From: Alphaproteobacteria bacterium
Lineage (GTDB): Bacteria; Pseudomonadota; Alphaproteobacteria; Geminicoccales; Geminicoccaceae
Length of the DNA: 46,911 nucleotides
Assembly: GCA_026990035.1 (NCBI GenBank)
Contig: JALSIM010000035.1
Span: 1 to 46,911, forward strand
Reading direction: 5' to 3'
A program made the position numbers and the translations under genes. Shown here in pieces: positions 1 through 8,381 of the stretch. How positions within the stretch are numbered: the stretch's first letter is position 1; each line of letters begins with the position of its first letter. Under the pieces are notes generated by a model that searched no databases, was not told the origin of the DNA, and was given only the letters and a program-made list of their open reading frames with translations.

Positions 1-155
1 AGAACCTCGACGCCGCCCGTTCGACGCTGCTCGATGTCGACATGGCCGCCGAGATGACCCGCTTCACCTCGGCCCAGGTCATGACCCAGGCCAGCGTCGC
101 CATGCTCGCCCAGGCCAACCAGTTGCCGCAGAACCTGCTCCGGTTGCTGCAGTAA
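1..155 (+). CDS. Flagellin, C-terminal end (partial)
   Basis: Only the last 50 codons are present; the reading frame enters at base 3 and stops with TAA at 153-155. The visible peptide starts NLDAARSTLLDVDMAAEMTR and ends in a QASVAMLAQANQ motif followed by LPQNLLRLLQ. This is the conserved D0 helix of bacterial flagellins, which packs in the core of the filament and carries the export and polymerisation contacts. Flagellin is the extracellular filament subunit. A hairpin lies about 20 bases after the stop. The chemotaxis operon on the other strand about 2 kb away fits a motility locus. Which flagellin paralogue this is cannot be told from the tail. Confidence 0.9.
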   Translation, partial: NLDAARSTLLDVDMAAEMTRFTSAQVMTQASVAMLAQANQLPQNLLRLLQ

Positions 156-172
156 GCGTTGCTGTCCGCGGT

Positions 173-199
173 CCGTCCTCCGCCGTCGGTGGAGGACGG
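173..199 (+). terminator. Hairpin after flagellin gene
   Basis: A 12-bp stem (173-184 with 188-199, one G-T wobble) closes on a 3-base loop, 18 bases after the flagellin stop. No T-run follows, so it may act as a transcript-stabilising hairpin rather than a classical intrinsic terminator. Confidence 0.5.
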
Positions 200-1096
200 G
201 CGGCCGCGCAAGGGCGGGCGCTTTCGCGGTCGGACGAGCTCGGGCCGGCGCCGGTCGCCCGCAGGCGCTTGCGGCCTGGCACCGCCTGCCGCCGCCGACA
301 TTTCCCTTCCACCGGCGGCAACGTGTTCCGGAATTTCGGCGGGCCGCGTGCCGAGTGGTGCGCTCGGGCCCCCTCATCCCTCGGATCGCCGCCACCCCGT
401 ACCGGGTTCCGTCCCCGCGGTTCACGGCAGCGGGGCTCGCGAACCGTCCACCGGCCGGAGCGGATGGGCCGTCTGTCGGCGCTCCCCGTCTCGGCGGGAC
501 CGGTTGGGACCCGTGTGGTCCCCGGAAGAGGGGGCGGCAGGGAACCATCCGCCCGGATCCGGACGGAATCCGGCGGTGCCGGTACGGGACGGTCCCGGTC
601 TCCGATTCCCGAAGCCGGTCGACCGGACCTTTCCGCCACCGTGGATCCGCTTCGGATGGCCGGTGCGACGTGCATCGCCCGGCCAAGCATCGAGGCGAAC
701 CCGATCATCGCGCGAGACGGCAGCCGTCGGAGAGATGCGGGCCTCGCTCGGCCGGTTACCGGGGCGGCCCGGCGGTGCGAAGGGGGGAGGGGCCGATTCG
801 CCGGCGGGCGGCCGCTTTCCACGAGCGCGCCCGCACCGTATCCGGCCGGGGCGGTGGGGCGGTCGGGTCCCGACCCCGCCTCTGCAGAGGTCCCGCGACC
901 CGTCCGGACGCCCCGGTACGGCCGCACCGGTCACCGCCGAGTGGCGGCGGTCACCGTGGACCGCCGGCCCCGCTACCTCGGAGGCCGACGCCGCTTCCGC
1001 CGATGGCCACCCGGGGGACACGGGTTTCCCGGCCCGGAAGGAATGACGCGCGCCGGCGCACCGATCTCCCCCCCAACCACCACGATCCCGTCGTTC

Positions 1097-1118
1097 CGGA
1101 TCCGGATTTCCGGATCCG
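1097..1118. repeat. Perfect 10-bp inverted repeat
   Basis: 1097-1106 is the exact reverse complement of 1109-1118, separated by two T. The arms themselves contain the palindrome CGGATCCG. It lies inside the gene-free stretch; function unknown. Confidence 0.6.
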
Positions 1119-1372
1119 CCGGCCGGGGGCGGGTTCCCGGCGTCCCGACAGCCGTCGGCCCGATTTCGCCCGCTTCCACCTACCGTCGCTGCCCGTCCCG
1201 GCTCGGAAGCTCCGGAAGGCAATTCCCGGCTCCCTCACCGCCGCCACCCTTCACAGCGGGACGAAGTCGTAGCCACCGGTTGTGACCGGCGACCGCCGTC
1301 CCCGTACGCCTCGGGCGGAGCGCGTCGGCCGGATCCGCCGGACGGGCCGGGCGACCGGTGCGAGCCCGCGTG

Positions 1373-1395
1373 CCGCGGCCTCCCGGAGGCCGCGG
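1373..1395. repeat. Perfect 11-bp inverted repeat
   Basis: 1373-1383 is the exact reverse complement of 1385-1395 around a single C. It is one of several near-perfect GC palindromes in the gene-free stretch; it could be a cruciform or hairpin site, function unknown. Confidence 0.6.
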
Positions 1396-2170
1396 AGGGG
1401 CCCATCCCACCCGTCACGTCGGCCCGTGGCTGCGCATCGCCAGGCGATGGCGGACCCCGGGGCGAGGCGGTGCGGGTTCGCCGCCGGCCGGAAGTCGCCG
1501 CCGCGAAGGTCGGGAATCCGGATCCCGAATGGGAGGCGACGGTTCGCTGACGCGACGGTCGCGCCGCTGCGCGTCGGATCAATCTCCACCGGCATCCGCG
1601 TACACGGAACCACGATCGATATCCTGTGATCTTCCGCATCCGACGGGAGGGCCGGCGGGTGCCGGATGCCGTTGCCGGCGGCGGGTACTCGGGCCGCACC
1701 GCCTGCGAATGGATGAGCGGTTCCGTGGCGGCGAACTTCCGGCGCTCGCCGGTCGTCGTCGGGAGCCGCGCGCCACGCGCCACGGAGATCGAGTGCTTGT
1801 ACCGGCTGCTAGGGAGTGGGCCCCGGACTGCGTGACGCCGGGTCCGCCGGTACCACGGTCGGCACCCCCCGGTCTCACGATGCAGCCCACGCTTCTCGCC
1901 CGGCTGCACGGCCGGGGGCCTCCTGGCGGGGTCCCATGGACCGCAGGGCGGGATTGCAGTCGGACGTGGTGGGGAAATTCGGTCCCGCCAGGTTGATCCC
2001 GGAGGATCGCCTCCCGCCCGGTTTCCTGCCGTCGTCCCGTCGCCGTGGGCGACGCCGGGGCGCATCGCCGGCGACGGCGGGCGATGGCAGGAAGGTGCGA
2101 GGGCACGCGAGCCGACCGCGGCTGCCCGCTCCCCGTGGAGACGCGCGGGTTCTCCTGTCCGGGCGGACCG

Positions 2171-3106
2171 TCAGGAGGAGCCGATGGTCATCGAAGACAG
2201 GCCGCGCCGGATTCCGGTTTCGGCGGGACGGTTGGCGGTAGTGGGCCGGCTGGCAGCGGGTGTGGCGCGCGTGGTGGCGGCCGCGACCGGTTGGTAGACG
2301 GCGTGAGCGCCCGGTACCGGGACGAGCCCTTCGACGAGACCGGTCAGGGATTCGGTGCTGCCGACGAACAGGTAGCCGTCGGAGGCCAGCCGCGAGAGAA
2401 TGTGACCGACGATCCGCCTCCGGGTGGGTTCGTCCATGTAGATCAGCACGTTGCGCAGAAAGACGATGTCCACGCTCCCGGAGAAGCGCGGCGGCGAGAG
2501 CAGATTGTGCTGGAAGAAGCGAACGTACTTCTTGAGACCGGGCTTCACCTGCCACTGCTTTCCGTTCTGGGTGAAGTGGCGGACCAGCAACGGGGCGGGT
2601 ACGCCGCGCTGGACCTCGAACTGCGAGTAGCTTCCCTTCTGCGCCTTGGCGATGGCCGAGACCGAGATGTCGCTCGCCAGAATCTCGACCTGCCAGCCAC
2701 GCAGCCGCTCGCCGGCCTCTTCGAGACACATGGCGAGGGAATAGGCCTCCTGGCCGGTCGATGCAGCCGCACTCCAGAGGCGCAGGCGCCGCACCGCGGC
2801 ACGGCGTTCGAGGAGCTGCGGCAGGATCTGTCTCCGGAGCTGATCGAAGGGGCGGGAGTCGCGAAAGAAGGAGGTTTCGTTGATGGTCATCGCATCGACC
2901 GTCGCCTCCAGGAGATCCGTACCCGGCCTCGTCCGCAGGCGGTCGATCAGGCAGCGCAGGTCGGCGCAGCCGAACCGGCTCGCCACCGGCAGGAGACGAC
3001 TTTCGAACAGATAGGCCTTTTCGGGTGGCAGTACGATGCCCGAATGGCGTTGCACCAGCCCGATGAGGAACGACACGTCTTCGGGAGCGAGCTGTCTCGT
3101 GGTCAT
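2171..3106 (-). CDS. cheR: Chemotaxis protein methyltransferase CheR
   Basis: CheR uses S-adenosylmethionine to methylate glutamates of chemoreceptors during adaptation, opposing CheB. The 311-residue product has the N-terminal helical CheR domain (about 1-75, with NETSFFRD at 76-83) and a SAM-binding fold whose first loop reads LWSAAASTGQEAYSLAM at about 110-126. Length fits the family (270-310) apart from an Ala/Thr/Pro-rich tail of about 40 residues. The ATG at 3106 overlaps the cheB stop as ATGA, so translation is probably coupled; the frame stays open upstream, but there it only reads back through cheB. It is the last gene of the leftward che operon. No pentapeptide-binding or TPR extension is seen. 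Confidence 0.93.
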   Translation of the reverse strand: MTTRQLAPEDVSFLIGLVQRHSGIVLPPEKAYLFESRLLPVASRFGCADLRCLIDRLRTRPGTDLLEATVDAMTINETSFFRDSRPFDQLRRQILPQLLERRAAVRRLRLWSAAASTGQEAYSLAMCLEEAGERLRGWQVEILASDISVSAIAKAQKGSYSQFEVQRGVPAPLLVRHFTQNGKQWQVKPGLKKYVRFFQHNLLSPPRFSGSVDIVFLRNVLIYMDEPTRRRIVGHILSRLASDGYLFVGSTESLTGLVEGLVPVPGAHAVYQPVAAATTRATPAASRPTTANRPAETGIRRGLSSMTIGSS

Positions 3107-4371
3107 CTGCCAAGTCCGTTCATCAATGTCCGCAAATGGCCGCCGATCTGCTGGAGGGGCAGAACCGTGGCCGGGAGTCCGGCGGCGACCACCGCACCGG
3201 GCATGCCCCATACGACGCTGGTTTCCCGATCCTGGACGAGGATCCGCCCGCCGGCCTCGGCGACCGCGCGGCATCCCTCGGCCCCGTCACTGCCCATGCC
3301 GGTGAGGATCACCGCCACCAGCCGCTCCCCGTAGACCGAGACGAGGCTCCGCAACATGGGATCCACCGCGGGCCGGCAGAAATTCTCCGGCGGGCTCTTG
3401 CTGAGCTGGATCCGGGCGTCGTCCGGGCGGCCTTCGACCAGCAGATGGAAATCGCCGGGTGCGACGTAGATCCGGCCCGCTTCGACCGTTTCGCCCTGCC
3501 GCGCCTCCGAACAGGGAAGATCGAGTTCCTGGGCGATCTGCTCGGCGAAGGCGGCGGTGAAGGCGGGGGGCATGTGCTGGGTGAGGAAAATGGGGATGCC
3601 GTGCCGCGGGCCGAGATCCCGCAGCAGGCGGAGCACCGCCTGCGGGCCGCCCGTAGAGCTGCCGATCGCGAGGGCCGTTGGGCGGGTCGCGGTCGTCGGC
3701 CGGGGATGCGGTGGGAGACTTCGGAGCCTGGTCGTGGGGGCAGGCGACGCCGCGGCAGCTCGGGGAGAGGTCGTTCGTGGTGGCCGGGTGACGGAGGAAT
3801 CCGTGCGCGTGGCGGGCGCGGGGGAATCCGCGGGGCGTGCCGGTGAGGTCGCGCGCCCGACGGTCGGTTTCGTCGAAGCCGGGGAGTCGGTGGGCCGCGG
3901 CCCGGCTTGCCGGCGCATCCGCAGCGCCTTGCCGCCGGCACGAATTTTGCCCAGCAGTTCCCTTCGGAAGCTGTCGAAGCTGCGATCGGAGCGGGCCACC
4001 GGCTTGCAGACGTAATCGTAGGCGCCCCGGGCCAGGGCCTTGACGGTGACCACCGCCCCCTGGCGGGTGTGTGCCGACAGCATGATCACCTGCGGTGCGG
4101 GGCGCACCTTGGCGAGCCGTTCGAGGGCGGTGATGCCGTCCATCACCGGCATTTCCACATCGAGCAGGACGATCTCGATCGGCTGACCGGACGCCGCCGC
4201 CTGGCGGACCATGTCCACCGCACTTCGCCCGTTCTCGGCTTCGGCCACCACCCGGACGTCCGGTTCACGATCCAGGAGCCGTCGCATCAGCCGCCGGACG
4301 GTCCCCGAATCGTCGGCCAGGAGGAGGCGATAGGCGCTGTCGGCGCCGCTGCTTCGGAATCGGTCCGCCAT
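3103..4371 (-). CDS. cheB: Chemotaxis protein-glutamate methylesterase CheB
   Basis: CheB removes methyl groups from receptor glutamates and deamidates glutamines; phosphorylation by CheA activates it. The 422-residue protein has an N-terminal receiver domain (about 14-135) with phospho-acceptor D71 in LLDVEMPVMDG, then a low-complexity Pro/Thr/Ser/Arg linker (about 155-230), longer than usual, and a methylesterase domain (about 231-420). The catalytic triad appears as S239 (AIGSSTGG), H266 (TQHMPP) and D362 (GMGSDG). The gene starts 3 bases after the cheY stop and its own stop overlaps the cheR start (ATGA). Confident from the complete triad and neighbours. Confidence 0.95.
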   Translation of the reverse strand: MADRFRSSGADSAYRLLLADDSGTVRRLMRRLLDREPDVRVVAEAENGRSAVDMVRQAAASGQPIEIVLLDVEMPVMDGITALERLAKVRPAPQVIMLSAHTRQGAVVTVKALARGAYDYVCKPVARSDRSFDSFRRELLGKIRAGGKALRMRRQAGPRPTDSPASTKPTVGRATSPARPADSPAPATRTDSSVTRPPRTTSPRAAAASPAPTTRLRSLPPHPRPTTATRPTALAIGSSTGGPQAVLRLLRDLGPRHGIPIFLTQHMPPAFTAAFAEQIAQELDLPCSEARQGETVEAGRIYVAPGDFHLLVEGRPDDARIQLSKSPPENFCRPAVDPMLRSLVSVYGERLVAVILTGMGSDGAEGCRAVAEAGGRILVQDRETSVVWGMPGAVVAAGLPATVLPLQQIGGHLRTLMNGLGR

Positions 4372-4374
4372 GAT

Positions 4375-4749
4375 TCACAGGAGGCCGGTCTGTTCGAGTT
4401 TGAGGCGCACGAGATCGGCATCGAAGGGCTTCATGATGTATTCACTGGCTCCTGCTTCGAGGGCGATCTCGATGTTGGAGAGTTCGCTCACCGTGGAGCA
4501 CAGGATGACCACCGGCTCGTCACCTCCCGGCATCTGCCGCAGCGCCCGCAGGAAGGTGAGCCCGTCCATGACCGGCATGTTCCAGTCCAGCATGATCAGC
4601 TCCGGCTTCTGCCGCTCGCAGAACGCCAGGGCTTCCCGCCCGTCACCGGCCTCGCTCACCTCGAAGCCGATCGTCTGCATGATCCGCCGCATGATCTTGC
4701 GGACCGTCGGCGAGTCATCAACCACCAAGCACGACTTCACGGTTCGCAT
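4375..4749 (-). CDS. cheY: Chemotaxis response regulator CheY
   Basis: A stand-alone receiver domain of 124 residues that, once phosphorylated by CheA, binds the flagellar switch. The acidic pair is D11-D12, the phospho-acceptor D55 (IMLDWNMPVMDG), the hydroxyl position S85/T86 (ILCST) and the lysine K107 (MKPF). No output domain follows. The start at 4749 lies 32 bases inside the end of cheW, and no later Met would leave a complete domain, so the overlap appears real. A second receiver sits at the CheA C terminus, so phosphate may be shared between the two, as proposed for other alphaproteobacterial systems (inference). No cheZ is present in the window. Confidence 0.94.
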   Translation of the reverse strand: MRTVKSCLVVDDSPTVRKIMRRIMQTIGFEVSEAGDGREALAFCERQKPELIMLDWNMPVMDGLTFLRALRQMPGGDEPVVILCSTVSELSNIEIALEAGASEYIMKPFDADLVRLKLEQTGLL

Positions 4750-5230
4750 CTCCGGAGGGGGAAGAGGAGGAAGCGTTGGAGCAGGCCACTTCGAGGACCC
4801 GCTCGATGTCGAGTTCGGCGACGATTCCTTCCTCCGTGCGCAGGAGCTGACGGAGAAGGTGCTGCCAGCGTGGCGCGAAGGCGGTGATATTGTCGTCGAT
4901 GGCCGCAGTTTCGGCGAAGCGGACGACCTCGCCGACGGTGTCCACCAGCAGCGCGTAGAGCTCGCCCCGTACTTCGATCACCAGGCATTGCTGCTGTTCG
5001 GGTGGTGTCGAGCCCCGCCCCTCGAGACAGCAGCGGAGATCGATGGCCACCGCCACCCGGCCGCGCAGGTTCACCACCCCGGCGACCGCCGCCGGCGCCA
5101 GGGGGACCCCGTCGAGGCGCTGCGAGGAGAGCGCGTAGCGAACCCGCTCCACGGGGACGCCCAGGGTCTTGCCGGCGATTTCGACCAGTACCAGCTCGGC
5201 GTGACGGGGATCGATGCTCTTCTCGCTCAT
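4718..5230 (-). CDS. cheW: Chemotaxis coupling protein CheW
   Basis: CheW links chemoreceptors to CheA at the membrane array. The 170-residue protein carries one CheW SH3-like double barrel: LVLVEIAGKTLGVPVERVRY near the N terminus, GVVNLRGRVAVAIDLR in the middle and LVDTVGEVVRF later. The start codon at 5230 overlaps the cheA stop (ATGA), which selects it over the open but non-homologous upstream extension. A Ser-rich tail overlaps the first 32 bases of cheY. It is somewhat longer at the C terminus than a minimal CheW (about 150 residues). Confidence 0.92.
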   Translation of the reverse strand: MSEKSIDPRHAELVLVEIAGKTLGVPVERVRYALSSQRLDGVPLAPAAVAGVVNLRGRVAVAIDLRCCLEGRGSTPPEQQQCLVIEVRGELYALLVDTVGEVVRFAETAAIDDNITAFAPRWQHLLRQLLRTEEGIVAELDIERVLEVACSNASSSSPSGDANREVVLGG

Positions 5231-7983
5231 GACAGGCTCCTCGTCTCGGATCGTCCGACGAGCTCCTCGACGGCACGGAACAGCGCCCCCTGATCGAGCT
5301 TCGGCAGATAGCGGTCGAAGCCCAGCTCTTCGCCCTTGCGGATGTCCGCGGGCGAGGTTCTGGAGGTGAGGGCGATCACCGGCGTGTCCCGCCAGCGCGA
5401 CTGTCGGCACCAGGCGATGAAGGCATAACCGTCCATTTCCGGCATCTCGATATCCGAGACGATGAGGTCGAAATTCTTGCCTTCCTCGCAGAGAGCGATC
5501 GCCTGCTTCGGCGAATCCACCGCCCGGACGATGCAGCCCTGGTTCTCGAGCAGGGGGATCAGCAGCGCGCGGAAGAAGGAGCTGTCGTCGATCAGCAGCA
5601 CCCGGCGGGGGGGAGCGGAAGCGTCACCGGCGGCATCCGAGCCGGCTCCGAACCAGCCGCCGAAGACGCTCTCCACGAGACAGCCGATATCGATGAGCTC
5701 GGTACTCCGTTCGCCGATCACCGCCGCCCCCAGCACCGTCTCGGGGCCGCCCCGGAGGGAGATGCGGATCTCGGTCTCGACGACGTCGATGATTTTGTCG
5801 ATGAGGAGGCCGAAGCGCCGGCCGGCATCGGCGAAGATCAGGGCCAGCCGCCCGTCGGCTTCGAGCCCGAAGGTGTTGCCGTCGATATCGACCAGCGGGA
5901 CGAGCTCCTCGTCGAAACGGATCACCGTGCGCCCGCTGCAGTGTTCGGCACGTCCGGGCTCGATGCATTCGATGCGCGAAATCAGGGCCAGCGGCACCGC
6001 CCGCAGGGTCTCGTTGCCGGCCTGGAAGCGCAGCAGGGAGGTCTTCGCGGGTTCGTCTCCGGCCTGCTCTTCGCTGGCGCGGGTGGCCGTCTGCTTGCTG
6101 TTCCGGGCTTCCAGACGGCGGTCGAGGCCCTTGAGGTCGAGGACCATCGCCACCTGGCCGTCACCGAGAATCGTGGCCCCGGCGAACACCGTGAGATCCT
6201 TCAGCACCGAGGCGATGGGTTCGACCACGATCTCCTCGGAATCGAGCACGCCGTCGACCAGCACTCCGTAGGGCTGGTCGCCCGCTTCCAGCACCAGGAC
6301 GTAGCCGGTGTGATCCTCGCCTTCCCCGTTCCGATCGAGGCCGAGGATCTCCCTCATCGAGAGGACCGGCAGGAACTGATCGCGCAGCCGCAGGATGGGA
6401 CAGCCGTCGACGGTGGTGATCTTGCGCTCGTCCCGGTCACCGCAGCGCACGATCTCGAGGATCCCGAGCTGCGGCAGGGCCAGCCGATGACCGGCGGCGG
6501 TGACGATGAGTGCCGGTACGATGGCGAGGGTGAGAGGGATCGACACGGTGAAGGTGGTGCCCTGGCCGGCCTTGGTGTCCACCTTCACGCTGCCGCCGAT
6601 CTGCTCGACATTGGAGCGCACCACATCCATGCCGACGCCGCGCCCGGAGACATTGGTCACCTGGTCGGCGGTGGAGAACCCGGGCGCGAAGATCAGGCCG
6701 GCGATCTGTTGCGGCGACATCGCGGCCAGCTCCTCGGGGGTGCAGAGCCCGAGCGCCACCGCCTTGCGGCCGATCTTCTCGATGTTCAGGCCACGACCGT
6801 CGTCGCTGATGCGGATCACCACGGTGCCGCCTTCCTGGCCGGCGGAGAGCCGCAGCAGGGCGCGTTCGGGCTTGCCCGCCGCCACCCGCTCCGCCGGGGT
6901 CTCGATCCCGTGATCGACGGCGTTGCGCACCATGTGGGTCAGCGGATCCCGCACGTATTCGAGAAGCTGGCGATCGAGTTCGGTGCTGCCACCCTCCATC
7001 TGCAGCTCGACCTGCTTGCCGAGGGCCGCCGAGAGCTCGCGGACGAGGCGCGGCAGTCCCGACCAGGCGTTGGAGATGGGTTGCATCCGCGCCTTCATCA
7101 CCCCTTCGCGCAGCGCGGTGGTGATGTTGTCCAGCCGCTGCACCGCCGAATCCAGCTCGACCTTGCCGATCTCCCGGGCGAGGCGGACGAGCTGGTTGCG
7201 GGTGAGCACGAGCTCGCTCACGCAGCTCATCAGGGATTCGAGGAGAGCCACCGAGACCCGCAGCGTGCTCGCGGTCGGCTTGGCGGCGGATCCGGCCTTG
7301 GCCGGCGGGGTGCCCTTTTTTCCGCCGGCCGAAGAGGCGGCCGCTGCCCCTTCGGGGTTCGGCACCGGCTTCCCGTCGGCGTCCGCCGCGGCTTTCTCGG
7401 CCGGACCCGGATCCTCGCCCGCGGCGGCTCCGGTTTCCTCCCCGGCCTCGCCCGCGGCGGCTCCGGCTTCGTCTCCGGCATCCGCCTCGGCTGTGGCTCC
7501 GGCTTCGTCTCCGGCACCCGCCTCGGCGGCGGCTTCCTCGCCGTCGGCCGGTGGCGTTTCCGCCTTCGCCTCGGCCCCCGCGGATGCCGCGCCGCCGTCG
7601 CCCCGCACCACCCGTTCGAGCTCCTCGATCAGGTCGCCGTCGTCACCCTCCGGTTCGCGCTGGTCGGCGGCCAGCCCCTCGAGCACCAGCTTGGTGCGGT
7701 CGAGGGCCTTGAACAGCAGGGTGACGATCTCCGGGGTGACCTGCAGCGAGCCGTCGCGCACCGCCCCCATCACCGTCTCCGCCGCATGGGTGATGCGCTC
7801 GAGGCGGGCGAGTCCCAGGAAGCCGCTGGTTCCCTTGATGGTGTGCATCACCCGGAAGATCTCGGCGACCCGCTCGAGATTGCCCGGATCCTGTTCGAGG
7901 GCGACCAGTTCCTGATCCAGCCTGGTCACGCCCTCCTCGCATTCGGCGAGGAACTCGACGAGAATATCGTCCATCGTGATCAC
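5227..7983 (-). CDS. cheA: Hybrid chemotaxis histidine kinase CheA with C-terminal receiver
   Basis: CheA autophosphorylates in response to receptors and passes phosphate to CheY and CheB. In 918 residues it shows an Hpt domain with H47 (MHTIKGTSGF), an acidic Ala/Gly/Glu linker with tandem repeats (about 125-225), a dimerisation domain, an ATPase domain (N box HMVRNAVDHG, ISDDGRG, and GRGVGMDVV), two CheW-like regions, and a complete receiver from about 792 with acceptor D844 (IVSDIEMPEMDG). It is thus longer than E. coli CheA (about 650), and no separate P2 domain is evident. The GTG start at 7983 overlaps the stop of the small upstream ORF (GTGA), matching the coupled junctions elsewhere in the operon; an ATG nine bases inside (7974) would give the family-typical MDD start and is the alternative. 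Confidence 0.95.
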   Translation of the reverse strand: MITMDDILVEFLAECEEGVTRLDQELVALEQDPGNLERVAEIFRVMHTIKGTSGFLGLARLERITHAAETVMGAVRDGSLQVTPEIVTLLFKALDRTKLVLEGLAADQREPEGDDGDLIEELERVVRGDGGAASAGAEAKAETPPADGEEAAAEAGAGDEAGATAEADAGDEAGAAAGEAGEETGAAAGEDPGPAEKAAADADGKPVPNPEGAAAASSAGGKKGTPPAKAGSAAKPTASTLRVSVALLESLMSCVSELVLTRNQLVRLAREIGKVELDSAVQRLDNITTALREGVMKARMQPISNAWSGLPRLVRELSAALGKQVELQMEGGSTELDRQLLEYVRDPLTHMVRNAVDHGIETPAERVAAGKPERALLRLSAGQEGGTVVIRISDDGRGLNIEKIGRKAVALGLCTPEELAAMSPQQIAGLIFAPGFSTADQVTNVSGRGVGMDVVRSNVEQIGGSVKVDTKAGQGTTFTVSIPLTLAIVPALIVTAAGHRLALPQLGILEIVRCGDRDERKITTVDGCPILRLRDQFLPVLSMREILGLDRNGEGEDHTGYVLVLEAGDQPYGVLVDGVLDSEEIVVEPIASVLKDLTVFAGATILGDGQVAMVLDLKGLDRRLEARNSKQTATRASEEQAGDEPAKTSLLRFQAGNETLRAVPLALISRIECIEPGRAEHCSGRTVIRFDEELVPLVDIDGNTFGLEADGRLALIFADAGRRFGLLIDKIIDVVETEIRISLRGGPETVLGAAVIGERSTELIDIGCLVESVFGGWFGAGSDAAGDASAPPRRVLLIDDSSFFRALLIPLLENQGCIVRAVDSPKQAIALCEEGKNFDLIVSDIEMPEMDGYAFIAWCRQSRWRDTPVIALTSRTSPADIRKGEELGFDRYLPKLDQGALFRAVEELVGRSETRSLS
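7459..7530 (-). repeat. 36-bp tandem repeat in cheA linker
   Basis: Two adjacent 36-base units (7459-7494 and 7495-7530) differ at only a few positions, with a more diverged unit before them. They encode 12-residue Glu/Asp/Ala/Gly units between the Hpt and dimerisation domains. Such a repeat can change copy number by slippage and so change linker length in frame. Confidence 0.7.
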
Positions 7984-8156
7984 TGCCGTCCGTTGCGATA
8001 ATCGGCCAGTCTGACGACCTCGCCTCGCGGCATGTACGCCGCCAGGACATCGTCCCGCGGGGGCTCCTGCCGTCGCTCGGTCGCCGCGGTCGGCGTACGG
8101 TCCGGATCGGCGGTGACCGGTGCGAGGAGCGAGAGAACGCGGCGAATCAGATGCAT
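7980..8156 (-). CDS. 58-aa small protein leading the che operon (hypothetical)
   Basis: This short ORF is read from an ATG at 8156, with GAGGAG 10 bases upstream, to a TGA at 7980-7982. Its product begins MHLIRRVLSLLAPVTADPDR and ends LADYRNGRQ. The stop overlaps the GTG of cheA as GTGA, the same 4-base coupling seen at cheA/cheW and cheB/cheR. The protein has a short hydrophobic amphipathic N terminus, a polar Pro/Arg middle and no recognised domain. It would be the first gene of the che operon, downstream of the CtrA-like box. I do not recognise the family. It could also be a leader peptide whose translation sets cheA expression. Confidence 0.5.
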   Translation of the reverse strand: MHLIRRVLSLLAPVTADPDRTPTAATERRQEPPRDDVLAAYMPRGEVVRLADYRNGRQ

Positions 8157-8212
8157 CTTGCCAGATCTCCTCTTGCTGCCCGTGCAGCCCGCGGCGATCC
8201 TGACAGCCGTCG

Positions 8213-8228
8213 GTTAGTTTTTCGTTAA
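8213..8228 (-). promoter_or_regulatory. CtrA-like binding site upstream of che operon
   Basis: Read on the minus strand this is TTAA-N7-CTAAC, one mismatch from the CtrA consensus TTAA-N7-TTAAC. It sits in an AT-rich island inside a GC-rich intergenic region, 57 bases upstream of the first ORF of the che operon. CtrA controls motility genes in many alphaproteobacteria (established knowledge); its role here is inferred. Confidence 0.45.
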
Positions 8229-8381
8229 TGCCCCTTGCCGCCGCCGCTCCGCGCCACCGCCTTCGGGGATGGTCACCGGGGCGAGGCGGGACTAGATAGG
8301 CGGCAGCGGAAATCTTCCTCCGCCACGGCTGCGCGCCATCTCGCCGGCGGCGGCTCTCCGAACCCGCGACGAAGGACGGAC

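Larger units (their letters stand above)
156..2170. other. Gene-free, palindrome-rich 2-kb stretch
   Basis: No recognisable gene lies here. Several long open frames exist on both strands, but their products are Arg/Gly/Pro-rich without any family motif, overlap one another and lack good ribosome sites; they follow from very high GC and few stop codons. The sequence contains many short perfect GC palindromes, for example 861-875, 1097-1118 and 1373-1395. It lies between the 3' ends of flagellin and cheR, so both operons run into it. No tRNA or known RNA family was recognised. It is the only large gap in an otherwise compact window. Confidence 0.7.

Noticed and set aside
269-1285. Long Arg/Gly/Pro-rich frames in the gap after flagellin
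   Set aside because: Several overlap in different frames, none shows a domain, signal or credible start; best explained by GC content.
5941-8001. Plus-strand frame of 686 codons opposite cheA
   Set aside because: No family resemblance; the opposite strand encodes all CheA domains.
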